Both the position numbers and the translations under genes were made by a program. DNA of 64,000 nt from positions 310,001 to 374,000 of the forward strand of contig CAWHEB010000001.1 of NCBI GenBank assembly GCA_963828285.1, in the 5' to 3' direction. The notes beneath the pieces were generated by a model, which had not been told where the DNA came from, did no database searches, and was given only the letters and a program-made list of their open reading frames with translations. Source of the DNA: DAIOEK01 sp963828285. Its GTDB lineage: Bacteria; Chloroflexota; Anaerolineae; Anaerolineales; Anaerolineaceae. Positions 9,354 to 18,080 of this stretch are shown here, one piece after another. Position 1 is the stretch's first letter. Each line of letters starts with the position of its first letter.

Positions 9354-10016
9354 ATGATAAAAGGTATTATTTTTGATTTTGATGGTTTGATTCTTGATAC
9401 AGAAACACCAATTTATCAGGCATGGTCTGATATTTACAGAGATCACAATACTTATCTCCCTTTAGATTCATGGTTACTTACCGTAGGCACAGCTGAGAAT
9501 TCTCTCGATCCTCTGGATTTTTTGGAAAAGCGAACGAATTTGAAAATTGACAGACCGGCATTACAAAAGAAACACGATGATATTGAGCAAGGATACATCC
9601 TCCAACAACCAATTTTAGCCGGAGTCCAGAATACAATTCATGATGCATTAAACCTGGGTTTATTACTTGGGGTCGCTTCATCCTCACCAAGGTCCTGGGT
9701 ACATGGGCATTTATCGAGATTGGGCTTGATTGATTTCTTCCAGACTATTGTGACCCAGGAAGACGTCACCCAGACAAAGCCATACCCCTATTTATTTCAA
9801 AAAGCTGTAAAAAATCTTGGTCTATTCCCCTATCAAGTCATTGCCTTCGAAGATTCCGCCATGGGTGTAACTGCTGCTAAAACCGCAGGAATATTTACTA
9901 TCGCAATTCCAAATTCACTTACAAAAAACCTAATGCTGGATCATGCAGATATGGTCTTCTCATCTATGTCTGAGATTTCGTTATCTGAATTAATCAGCAA
10001 AATTTACACACCTTGA
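9354..10016 (+). CDS. HAD hydrolase, beta-phosphoglucomutase/phosphatase-like
   Basis: A 220-residue HAD with canonical motif I FDFDGLILDTE, a helical cap, motif II (ASSSPRSW), motif III KPYPYLF and motif IV FEDSAMGVTAAK. This is the family of beta-phosphoglucomutases and small-metabolite phosphatases. It begins 6 bases after the Ldh2 gene and is probably the last gene of that operon. Substrate unknown. Confidence 0.85.
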   Translation: MIKGIIFDFDGLILDTETPIYQAWSDIYRDHNTYLPLDSWLLTVGTAENSLDPLDFLEKRTNLKIDRPALQKKHDDIEQGYILQQPILAGVQNTIHDALNLGLLLGVASSSPRSWVHGHLSRLGLIDFFQTIVTQEDVTQTKPYPYLFQKAVKNLGLFPYQVIAFEDSAMGVTAAKTAGIFTIAIPNSLTKNLMLDHADMVFSSMSEISLSELISKIYTP

Positions 10017-10093
10017 TATTCTTGTAACATATGGAAAATTCGCTAAACTAAGTATCAATGTATCTCCTCGAAGCGAAATAATTGGAGCTGTAG

Positions 10094-12325
10094 TTGAAAA
10101 TAGATAATCTGATTGAGAACCTTCCCGAAACATATAACCTTGTTGACAGGGAAATGTTGATGCGTGCCTACAAAATGGCAGAAAATGCGCATGAAAATCA
10201 GAAGCGGGCTTCCGGAGAACCATATATCACACATTGTGTATCTGTAGCATTTATTCTTTTAGAGATGAAGGTTCCTCCTGAGGTAATTATTGCAGGATTA
10301 TTACACGATACTGTAGAAGATACAGAAGTGACCTTAGACCAGATCCGCAATGAGTTTGGTGATGAAATTGCAAAACTGGTGGATGGTGTTACTAAGTTGA
10401 CGAATCTTCCAAGAGTATCACGTGGTGATCAGCATGCAGAAAATGGTGTTATCTCCACTGAAGATGAAAATCTTGAAGATGAAAAAGAATTGGAGCTTCA
10501 GGAAAAGCAAGCAAAAAGCCGTAAGCGCGATTTAAAGAGTGAGACTCTCCGCAAAACATTCCTGGCCATGGGTGATGATGTTCGCGTGGTTCTCATTAAG
10601 CTTGCCGACCGACTCCACAACATGCGAACTCTCGGATTTATGCCCGAGGCAAAACGGAAACGTATAGCGCGCGAGACCATGGAGATCTTTGCTCCACTTG
10701 CCAACCGTTTGGGTATCTGGCAAATAAAATGGGAATTGGAAGATCTTGCTTTCAGATATCTTGACCCCGAAAAATATAAGGAAATTGCAGAGCACTTGGC
10801 CGAAAAACGGGAAGACCGAGAAAATGAGATCATTAAGACTAAAGAGAATTTAACTAATTTATTAGCCCAGGCAGGGATCAAGGTCGAGATCTCAGGAAGG
10901 CCAAAACATATCTATTCGATTTATAAGAAAATGATGGAGAAAGGAAAGTCTTTTGAACTGGTCCGCGACTTGCGGGCGGTCAGATTAATCGTTTCTGATA
11001 TTCCATCTTGTTACGCGGCATTAGGTGTCATCCATACAAACTGGAGACCGATCCCGCATGAGTTCGATGACTACATCGCAGCCCCTAAGGATAATTTTTA
11101 TCAATCGCTACATACAGCAGTAATTTATGACGATGGAAAACCGCTTGAAGTTCAGATCCGGACTGTAGAAATGAACCAGAATGCAGAATATGGTATTGCT
11201 GCCCACTGGAGATATAAAGAAGGTAGAAAACGTGATGACGAATTTGAGCAGCGGGTAAACTGGCTGCGCCGCTTGATGGACTGGCAAAAGGGTGTTGATG
11301 ATGCGGCTGAATTCATGGAAGGGATGAAAACTGATGTTTTTCAAGACCGTGTCTATATTTTTACACCCAGAGGGGACATTATTGATCTGCCGGCAGGTTC
11401 CACTCCGTTAGATTTTGCTTATCACGTGCATACAGAAATCGGTCATCGCTGCCGAGGTGCCAAAATAAACGGTAAATTGGTGACCCTCGATTACACTCTT
11501 AAAACTGGGGACCAGGTTGAGATCCTTACTGCGAAACAGGGAGGTCCATCACGAGATTGGTTAAACCCCAATCTTGGGCTTGTCACTACCCAACGCGGTA
11601 GATCAAAGATCAAACAGTGGTTTAAGAAACTGGATTGGGATCAAAATGTTGCCCAAGGAAAAGTAGTTCTTGATAGGGAATTCCGCAGACTTGGACTAGT
11701 CGATGTGGATCTGAACACTTTGATCGATGATTTTGATCTCAAAGATTCGGACGACTTTTACCAGGCAATCGGTTGCGGTGATATTACTATTGGCAAGATT
11801 ATCAGTCATATCTCAGAGACTGAGAAAGAAAAATCCGAAGATATTCTGGCACCGCACCAGGCGACTCAGGCAAAAATCAGTCCAGATACGGTCACTGTTC
11901 TGGGGTTAAAAGGCTTGTTAACAACGATTGCACGATGCTGCAATCCCTTACCTGGTGACGAGATCATCGGTTATATTACCCGAGGACGCGGTGCTACCAT
12001 TCACAGACAGGATTGTCCAAATATTCTTCGTCTTAGGGATGATAGCGCTCGAATCGTAAAGGTATCCTGGGGAGAACCTCAACATGTTTATCCAGTCTCC
12101 GTTCAAATCAAAGCATATGATCGTCAAGGACTGATGGGGGATATCTCCTCAATATTAAACACTGAAAATATTAATCTGGTTGACATCAACTTAAAAATCA
12201 ATCACAATCTGGCTGTTATCAATTTGGTTCTGGAGGTGGGAGATATTATGCAATTGAGCCGAATATTAAACAAGATCGAGAATTTACAAAATGTAATGGA
12301 AGTCCATAGAATTCGTCCCGGATAA
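10094..12325 (+). CDS. rel: Bifunctional (p)ppGpp synthetase/hydrolase RelA/SpoT
   Basis: A 743-residue long Rel protein with a TTG start at 10094, preceded by GGAG. Domains: HD hydrolase (H71-D72 within HDTVEDT), split by an acidic insert at about residues 117-145; synthetase (about 255-390) with QSLHT; TGS (about 415-475); zinc-finger-like region with ARCCNPLPGD (about 613); and ACT (about 665-743). The hydrolase motif is complete. The synthetase loop is EFDD (residues 323-326), the form associated with synthesis-only RelA, rather than the RFKD usual in bifunctional enzymes. Mediates the stringent response. Monocistronic by spacing. Confidence 0.93.
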   Translation: MKIDNLIENLPETYNLVDREMLMRAYKMAENAHENQKRASGEPYITHCVSVAFILLEMKVPPEVIIAGLLHDTVEDTEVTLDQIRNEFGDEIAKLVDGVTKLTNLPRVSRGDQHAENGVISTEDENLEDEKELELQEKQAKSRKRDLKSETLRKTFLAMGDDVRVVLIKLADRLHNMRTLGFMPEAKRKRIARETMEIFAPLANRLGIWQIKWELEDLAFRYLDPEKYKEIAEHLAEKREDRENEIIKTKENLTNLLAQAGIKVEISGRPKHIYSIYKKMMEKGKSFELVRDLRAVRLIVSDIPSCYAALGVIHTNWRPIPHEFDDYIAAPKDNFYQSLHTAVIYDDGKPLEVQIRTVEMNQNAEYGIAAHWRYKEGRKRDDEFEQRVNWLRRLMDWQKGVDDAAEFMEGMKTDVFQDRVYIFTPRGDIIDLPAGSTPLDFAYHVHTEIGHRCRGAKINGKLVTLDYTLKTGDQVEILTAKQGGPSRDWLNPNLGLVTTQRGRSKIKQWFKKLDWDQNVAQGKVVLDREFRRLGLVDVDLNTLIDDFDLKDSDDFYQAIGCGDITIGKIISHISETEKEKSEDILAPHQATQAKISPDTVTVLGLKGLLTTIARCCNPLPGDEIIGYITRGRGATIHRQDCPNILRLRDDSARIVKVSWGEPQHVYPVSVQIKAYDRQGLMGDISSILNTENINLVDINLKINHNLAVINLVLEVGDIMQLSRILNKIENLQNVMEVHRIRPG

Positions 12326-12383
12326 CTGAAGGCAAACAAATTGGGGGTTTACCATTCTGGATGTATGCGGTAAAATCGCAGAC

Positions 12384-12412
12384 TTGAAATACAAGTGCAG
12401 AAAGACTATCAT
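12384..12412 (+). promoter_or_regulatory. Probable sigma-70 promoter for the small acidic protein gene
   Basis: TTGAAA (12384-12389), a 17-base spacer and TATCAT (12407-12412) precede the gene starting at 12471. Predicted transcription start is near 12419, giving a leader of about 50 bases that begins close to a small ATCATG/CATGAT hairpin. Confidence 0.5.
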
Positions 12413-12470
12413 GTTTGCGCATGATACAACTGGCAATTATTAGATTATTTTTTTTCAGGAGAAATCAGCT

Positions 12471-12707
12471 ATGCCAAGAATTCGCTGCCACTATCTTGAT
12501 TGCGCCCTTCTTGATGATGGTTATTGCAGTGCAGCCCAAGTTGAATTCGATCAGGACTCGGGTTGTCTTACTTACTCTCCGAGCGCAGAGAATGCTGCGG
12601 ACGAGGATTGGGATGAAGAAGAAGAAGAATTGGAAGAATGGGACGAAAGCGATGTTGACGAGGATGAAGATGATGACCTCTGGGCAGATGATGACGATGA
12701 GTATTAA
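12471..12707 (+). CDS. Small cysteine-motif protein with an extremely acidic tail
   Basis: A 78-residue protein. The first 35 residues hold four cysteines (C6, C11, C19, C32), in a pattern reminiscent of short metal-binding DUF1540-like modules. The rest is almost entirely Asp, Glu and Trp. AGGAG lies 9 bases before the ATG. An overlapping frame over 12415-12714 was rejected because it is Arg/Lys/Met noise generated by the acidic codons. Function unknown; a metal-binding or nucleic-acid-mimic role could be imagined but is not shown. Confidence 0.75.
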   Translation: MPRIRCHYLDCALLDDGYCSAAQVEFDQDSGCLTYSPSAENAADEDWDEEEEELEEWDESDVDEDEDDDLWADDDDEY

Positions 12708-12725
12708 TCGGTAAAAGGCTATCGG

Positions 12726-12761
12726 AACGGGGTTGGACTAAATAGCCAGCTCCGTTTTTTT
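12726..12761 (+). terminator. Rho-independent terminator
   Basis: A 10-bp stem (12727-12736 pairing with 12746-12755, two G-U pairs), a 9-base loop and a run of T follow the small acidic protein gene. Confidence 0.8.
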
Positions 12762-12774
12762 ATCTTTTTGGTTA

Positions 12775-12804
12775 TTGACAGTCCTCTTTTTATTTGTATA
12801 TAAT
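12775..12804 (+). promoter_or_regulatory. Consensus sigma-70 promoter of the cold-shock gene
   Basis: Perfect consensus hexamers TTGACA (12775-12780) and TATAAT (12799-12804) are separated by 18 bases. The predicted start near 12811 leaves a 5' leader of about 140 bases before the cold-shock gene. Confidence 0.85.
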
Positions 12805-12810
12805 ACTTTT

Positions 12811-12945
12811 ATCATGTGGTTCTGGTGTTTAAGGTGTAACTAATTTCGATCTGGACAATTTTTGTCTGTGCAGATCGTATTTTGTTATATGCCGACATCT
12901 TTCCAGAACTCTCGCGGCCCTGTCAGGTTAGTTATTCTAAGGAGT
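12811..12945 (+). promoter_or_regulatory. Long structured 5' leader of the cold-shock mRNA
   Basis: The leader contains a strong hairpin. CGATCTG (12847-12853) pairs with CAGATCG (12871-12877), and inside it GACAA (12854-12858) pairs with TTGTC (12862-12866), leaving a 4-base bulge. Long folded leaders that act as temperature-dependent switches are established for cspA-type mRNAs; that role here is inference. Confidence 0.55.
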
Positions 12946-12950
12946 GAATG

Positions 12951-13163
12951 ATGAGTGATCGTGTTCAAGGTACTGTAAAGTGGTTCAATACTACCAAGGG
13001 ATATGGTTTTATTGAACGAGAGGGTGAACCTGATGTCTTTGTACATTATTCATCCATAACAGGTGACGGTTTCAAGAATTTGGAACAAGGTCAGCCAGTA
13101 GAATTCCAAGTAGAAAAAGGTCCAAAAGGTCTGCAAGCTTCGAATGTTGAAATCTTGAAATAA
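12951..13163 (+). CDS. CspA-family cold-shock protein
   Basis: A 70-residue single cold-shock domain. RNP1 is KGYGFIER and RNP2 is VFVHYSSI, with the initial GTVKWFN strand. Two adjacent ATG codons exist (12948 and 12951); the second is better spaced from AAGGAG at 12940-12945. It binds single-stranded RNA/DNA and acts as an RNA chaperone. It is monocistronic between a consensus promoter and a strong terminator. Confidence 0.94.
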   Translation: MSDRVQGTVKWFNTTKGYGFIEREGEPDVFVHYSSITGDGFKNLEQGQPVEFQVEKGPKGLQASNVEILK

Positions 13164-13179
13164 TTCCAACACAAAAAGC

Positions 13180-13211
13180 AAACGCCCCTGCTTCCTGCTG
13201 CAGGGGCGTTT
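13180..13211 (+). terminator. Hairpin terminator after the cold-shock gene, usable from both strands
   Basis: A perfect 12-bp stem (13180-13191 with 13200-13211) and an 8-base loop. The tail is only moderately T-rich, but A/T flanks on both sides allow it also to end the convergent minus-strand operon at 13216. Confidence 0.8.
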
Positions 13212-13215
13212 ATGT

Positions 13216-13503
13216 TTAATTTATGAATTTTTTGACGTGAAATCCTGGACGCATCAAGGATAACCAATATCCTACCCCTAGAAATAATATCGTTCCAAGG
13301 ATAGCAAAGCCCATATGGATGGGTCCCAGTTTCCAAAATTCCCAACCAATCGCATTTGAAATAGTGTGTCCACCCCAAAACCCGCCATTACTTAGGAGCA
13401 AGTACAGCAGGAGTCTTCCCAATCCACCATCTTTCCATAAATGAAAACTGGCTCCAAACATAACCGATATAAGTAATCCGAATAGAAAAGCTGGTAAGGT
13501 CAT
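13216..13503 (-). CDS. Small integral membrane protein, unknown function
   Basis: A 95-residue protein with about three hydrophobic segments (residues about 3-20, 27-50 and 62-85), and the sequence GGLGRLLLYLLLSNGGFWGG between the first two. I do not recognise a family. It begins 15 bases after the mnmA stop and is probably the last gene of the iscS-mnmA transcript. Confidence 0.65.
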   Translation of the reverse strand: MTLPAFLFGLLISVMFGASFHLWKDGGLGRLLLYLLLSNGGFWGGHTISNAIGWEFWKLGPIHMGFAILGTILFLGVGYWLSLMRPGFHVKKFIN

Positions 13504-13518
13504 ATTATTCTCATCAAA

Positions 13519-14587
13519 TTATACAATAATCCCACCACCCAAACAAATTTCATTCATGTATATTACGCCAGCTTGACCTGGACTAATATTCGGTACAGGA
13601 TTGGAAAACTGCGCCGTAAATTCATCCCCATAAACTAATATATCGGCTTGCTCAGCTTTAGCTGAATATCGTACTTGAACTTGCTTTGGCTCATTTGTCC
13701 ACAATGAAGCAGGAACTATCCAATTTGTATTTTTTACAAAAATTTGATCTTTTCCGGCTTCGCTTTTATCTCCAATAACCAGCTGATTTTTTTCAGAGAT
13801 TTTTGCGACAACATAATACGCAGCGGATGCTGAGACACGGATACCTTTACGTTGCCCAATAGTGTAATCAATCAAACCCGTGTGTTTTCCGATCACATTT
13901 CCTGATGTATCCACAATATCGCCTGGCTCAACAGGAGTTTTGGAGTACTTTCGATAAAATTTGCGATAGTTTTCATCGCCCAAGAAACACAAGTCCTGAC
14001 TATCAGGGCGGGAAGCAACGGGTAACCCCCACTCTTTGCATTTCGATCTGATTATGGGTTTGGTCTGATCACCGACTGGCAAGAGAGTCCTTTGTAAGAT
14101 ATGAAACGGGGATTCGTGATAGGACATAAGATTGGTCTTTATTTCGATCGACTCCGCGAAGGAGATTGAGTCCATCTACAGTTTCGATCAGTCTAGCATA
14201 ATGGCCAGTTGATATATATTCTGCATCGAAGGCATCGGCTTGTTTCAAAAGCATCCGCCAGCGAACCTGTTCGTTACATACCAGGCACGGGTTCGGGGTT
14301 AGTCCATTAGCATAACCCTGCAGCATCGCCTCCACCACGGAATTTCGAAAATATTCCCGTGCATCCACTGCATAAAATGGAATATCCAGTAATGCTGCCA
14401 CTCTTCTTGCCATTAACATAGCATCAGGTGAGCAACAACGGTTTTCTTGTTCTTTACCTTCTGCTGACCACAATCGAAGCATTACACCAATAACATCATA
14501 ACCCTGTTCTTTAAGGCGTGCTGCAGCATAAGAGCTATCAACACCACCGCTTAATCCTACAACTACACGCAGCTTTCGCTCAGACAC
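13519..14587 (-). CDS. mnmA: tRNA-specific 2-thiouridylase MnmA (frame broken once near 14089)
   Basis: Two overlapping frames together give a full-length MnmA. The N-terminal part (14587 down to about 14090) has the PP-loop SGGVDSSYAAAR, the catalytic NPCLVC and the start of the DQSY region. The C-terminal part resumes with TLLPVGDQTKP, RPDSQDLCF and the family's beta-barrel end. Removing one C of the CC at 14089-14090 restores a continuous reading with a family-like join (LTKTLLPVG). The enzyme thiolates U34 of Glu/Gln/Lys tRNAs using sulfur from the cysteine desulfurase encoded immediately upstream. The break is either a sequencing error or a recent inactivation. Confidence 0.85.
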
Positions 14588-15751
14588 TTATTTGCCCCTA
14601 CAAATCATTACAGAATCTTGTAGTGCGATTAAAAAGGCCTCCAAATCTTCGTCAGTCGTCTGCCTACCTACAGTAATTCGTAATGACCCTAATGCCAATC
14701 TTTCTGGAATTCCTATTGCTAGCAAAACCCCAGATGCCTCCGGGCTTCCAGTTTTACATGCAGATCCTGATGAACAAGCGAATCCCTTTTGTGATAAAAC
14801 AGTAATCAGTTGATTGCCATCGACATCGTCAAAAACCATGCTCAAATGGTTGGGTAGACGGTTAGATAGTTCATCCCCTGTCAGTCGGCAACCTTTAATT
14901 GTTTTTGTTAAGCTATCAAACAACCATTCAATTTGCATTTTATATTTTTTGTTGAAAAAATCCATCTTTGATCTGGTTATCTCGTATGCTTTAACCATTC
15001 CAACTATGTAAGGTGTATTCTGGGTACCTGCCCGTAATCCGAACTCATGAGCTCCACCAGTTTGAATAGCTCGTATCTTATGACTTTTTTTGACAATTAA
15101 AGCCCCTACACCTTTGGGACCATAAAATTTATGACCTCCAAGAGAAAGCATATCCAGGTTATCCATTTGAAAATGAATGGGCAAATAACCACCAGCTTGA
15201 ACTGCATCACTATGAAAAGGGATCCCATATTCATGACAGATCGCACCAATCTCTCTCACGGGATTGATGGTTCCGATCTCATTATTTCCATAAATCACAC
15301 TCACAATGGCCACATCCTGATTTATAAGTTTGACGAGTTTCGGTAGATCTACTTTACCTTTTGTATCCACCGGAATAATTTTTACAGTAAACCCAAAATT
15401 CTTTTCGAGATCCTCAGCTGTTTTTGCAACAGCATGATGTTCAACCGGGGAAATCAGAACTACTTTTGCATTCCTCTTCTTCTTCTCAGCATAAGCAGTT
15501 GCCCGGAGAGCCAGATTATCACTTTCTGTTCCTCCTGAGGTGAATATGATTTCATCTGCCTCACATCCGACCAGATCTGCCAAGTTCATCCTTGATTTTT
15601 CGATCGCAGCATCAGCACGCTGTCCAAAATAATGAATAGAAGAGGAATTTCCAAAATCCTCGCGAAAATAAGGCATCATCGCGTCAATAACTACCGCATC
15701 AACAGGAGTAGAGGCTGCATAATCCAAATATGTCTGTTTTAACTCATTCAT
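14588..15751 (-). CDS. Cysteine desulfurase, IscS/NifS family
   Basis: A 387-residue class V PLP enzyme. It shows YLDYAAST at the N-terminus, EHHAVAKT, the PLP lysine in LGGHKFYGPKG and the catalytic cysteine loop SSGSACKTGSPEAS. It abuts mnmA with no gap, so it is the likely sulfur donor for tRNA thiolation and may also serve iron-sulfur cluster assembly. The extended -10 at 15773-15778 would give a short leader of about 15 bases. Confidence 0.93.
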   Translation of the reverse strand: MNELKQTYLDYAASTPVDAVVIDAMMPYFREDFGNSSSIHYFGQRADAAIEKSRMNLADLVGCEADEIIFTSGGTESDNLALRATAYAEKKKRNAKVVLISPVEHHAVAKTAEDLEKNFGFTVKIIPVDTKGKVDLPKLVKLINQDVAIVSVIYGNNEIGTINPVREIGAICHEYGIPFHSDAVQAGGYLPIHFQMDNLDMLSLGGHKFYGPKGVGALIVKKSHKIRAIQTGGAHEFGLRAGTQNTPYIVGMVKAYEITRSKMDFFNKKYKMQIEWLFDSLTKTIKGCRLTGDELSNRLPNHLSMVFDDVDGNQLITVLSQKGFACSSGSACKTGSPEASGVLLAIGIPERLALGSLRITVGRQTTDEDLEAFLIALQDSVMICRGK

Positions 15752-15772
15752 TTATATTTCCAATCGGGTTAG

Positions 15773-15778
15773 ATTATA
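15773..15778 (-). promoter_or_regulatory. Extended -10 promoter for the cysteine desulfurase operon
   Basis: On the minus strand TGC-TATAAT lies about 22 bases before the start codon. No clear -35 is visible, as allowed for extended -10 promoters. Confidence 0.5.
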
Positions 15779-15807
15779 GCACCCGCTACTTTTACTTTTT
15801 TATGATT

Positions 15808-15835
15808 ATATCCATTGATATAATGATGGATATCA
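15808..15835. promoter_or_regulatory. Nested inverted repeats in the divergent iscS-like/phosphohexomutase promoter region
   Basis: ATATCCAT (15808-15815) pairs with ATGGATAT (15826-15833), and TTGATAT (15815-15821) pairs with ATATCAA (15830-15836 region). They straddle TGA-TATAAT (-10 at 15819-15824) of the plus-strand gene. This could be an operator shared by both divergent genes. Confidence 0.4.
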
Positions 15836-15855
15836 ATATGTAAAAGGGAGGCCAG

Positions 15856-17276
15856 ATGGCAGCAAAAATAGTGTTTGGTACCGATGGTTGGCGTGGCGTT
15901 ATTGCTGAAGACTATACTTTTGATAATGTAAAAAGAGCAGCGCAAGGTTTTGCTACATATCTGATTTCAAAAGGCAAACAAAGTACCTGGGTTGTAATTG
16001 GGTACGATAAAAGGTTTGGCTCTGAAAATTTCGCAGCAGCCGCCGCAGGTGTTCTTACCGGTAATGGATTCAAAGTCTATCTGACCAGTCTGCAACCCCA
16101 ACTCCAGTGATTGCGTACTCGGTCGTTCATAAAAAAGCCAGCGGTGCCATCAACATCACTGCATCACACAATCCACCCACAGATAATGGATTCAAAGTAA
16201 GAAATGAATTTGGGGGAGCCATCGATCCTGAAGGTCTCATACAAATTGAAGCAAATATTCCAGACGATATTAAAGATGTAAAATTTATGGCGCCTGATCA
16301 GGCTGAGAAAGATGGTTTGATCGTCAAGTGGGATCCTGCACCAGATTATATCACCCACATTCAGCCTTTGGTTGATATCGAAAAGATCAAACGAGCGGGA
16401 TTACATGTTGTGGTAGATGCGATGTGGGGAAATGGCGGCGGATGGTTCACAAGATTACTGGAAGGTGGAACGACCAAAGTAACTGAAATCCATGCTGACC
16501 GAAATCCAATTTACCCGGAGATGAAAAGACCGGAACCTATTCCACCAAACATAAATGTGGGTCTGGCTACTACAGTCCGGGTTAATGGTGACGTACTGCT
16601 CATCACCGATGGGGACGCCGATAGAGTCGGTTTAGGTGATGAAAAAGGTCAGTTCATAAATCAATTACAGGTTTATGCTTTATTGGCACTCTACCTCTTA
16701 CAGGTACGCGGACAACGAGGTCCAATCGTGAAGACATTATCCACAACAAGTATGCTTGAAAAACTTGGCAAACTTTATGGTGTTCCAGTATATGAAACAG
16801 GGGTTGGATTCAAGTATGTTGCACCGAAGATGCTCGAAACCGATGCCATGATTGGTGGGGAAGAATCGGGTGGTTATGCATTCCGTGGAAATGTCCCTGA
16901 AAGAGACGGGATTCTGGCTGGTTTGTATATCCTAGACTTTATGGTTTCCGAGAAGAAGAAACCAAGCGAACTTCTAAAGGAACTCTTTGCCAAGATAGGC
17001 GCTCATTATTACGACCGTATCGACACTGCATTTAAGGGAGACCGAAGCAGCAAAGAAAAAGCAATTATCGATGCCAAACCTGCTACCATTGGGGGCATCA
17101 AAGTACTGGGATTGAATACCACCGATGGTTATAAATTTATTCTCGAAGACGGTGGTTGGTTATTGATCCGTTTCTCTGGTACCGAACCAATCATCCGTGT
17201 TTATTGTGAAACAACTCAAAAAGAAAAAGTTCAACAAATTCTCCATGATGGATTAAAAATTGCAGGAATTGAATAA
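15856..17276 (+). CDS. Alpha-D-phosphohexomutase (phosphoglucomutase/phosphomannomutase), frame broken near 16090
   Basis: Full-length enzyme of about 473 residues, split between two frames. The first (from 15856, after AAGGGAGG) gives FGTDGWRG; the second resumes with ATPTPVIAYS. Adding one base near 16086-16090 rejoins them. Active-site elements are all present: the phosphoserine loop TASHNPP, the metal loop DGDADRVG, the sugar loop GGEESGG and the phosphate site RFSGTEP. It interconverts hexose 1- and 6-phosphates for cell-envelope and storage carbohydrate metabolism. The tatD gene follows directly. Confidence 0.88.
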
Positions 17277-18080
17277 GTGTTCAACTATGTAGATACACAC
17301 TGTCATCTTGACCTTAGACAATTTGATCATGATGTATCCGATGTCGTTCGATCCGCAGAACAAGGCGGGGTTGGTTTCCTAATCAATCCCGCGATTGATG
17401 TCCAATCGAGTGCTAAAATCGCACTGATGTGTCAACAATTTGATTCGGTTTACGGTGCCGTTGGAATTCACCCAAACGAAATTCAACCAAATTATTCCAA
17501 TGATCTCCAGCAATTATCGAAACTGGGTGAGGAAAATAAAATTAAGGCAATAGGTGAGATTGGGCTTGATTATTGTCACAAGGATGTGCCTTATGATATT
17601 CAAAAATATGCTTTCCAACTTCAACTTGATCTTGCCTCGAAATTGGACTTGCCAGTAATTATCCATAGTCGGGAAGCAATGGCTGATGTTGAGGCTATCC
17701 TCGTAAGCTGGGCTAAAAAACAAGAACATACCTATGAGAATAGGAAATTAGGTGTTATGCATTCATTTGAAGGGGATCCTGAAACAGCGGTAAGGTTATA
17801 TAAACTAGGTTTCTTAATTGGTATTGGTGGACCGATAACATATAAAAATGCAGACATCAAGCGGTCAGTTGTTACAAGTCTTCCCCTTGAAGCAATAGTA
17901 CTGGAAACTGACAGTCCATATTTAGCACCTGAACCATTTCGTGGGAAGCGGAATATGCCTGCGTATATCCCCCTAATTGGTAAGAGAACGGCTATAATCA
18001 AGGGGTGTTCTGAAGGTGAAGTGGCTTTAATAACTACTCAGAATGCGTTGACATTATTCAATATTGGAGCTGTCCATTGA
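17277..18080 (+). CDS. tatD: TatD-family metal-dependent deoxyribonuclease
   Basis: A 267-residue TIM-barrel hydrolase starting at GTG 17277, directly after the preceding stop. Metal ligands are visible in DTHCHLD, GEIGLDY, IIHSRE and ETDSPYL, the signature series of TatD enzymes. Members act as 3'-5' DNA/RNA exonucleases in repair. Its stop overlaps the TTG start of the following prenyl synthase by 4 bases (TTGA). Confidence 0.9.
   Translation: MFNYVDTHCHLDLRQFDHDVSDVVRSAEQGGVGFLINPAIDVQSSAKIALMCQQFDSVYGAVGIHPNEIQPNYSNDLQQLSKLGEENKIKAIGEIGLDYCHKDVPYDIQKYAFQLQLDLASKLDLPVIIHSREAMADVEAILVSWAKKQEHTYENRKLGVMHSFEGDPETAVRLYKLGFLIGIGGPITYKNADIKRSVVTSLPLEAIVLETDSPYLAPEPFRGKRNMPAYIPLIGKRTAIIKGCSEGEVALITTQNALTLFNIGAVH

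Noticed and set aside
12415..12714. Overlapping 99-codon frame at the small acidic protein
   Set aside because: It is composed of Arg/Lys/Met noise produced by the acidic codons in the other frame, while the chosen frame has a proper ribosome site and a cysteine motif.
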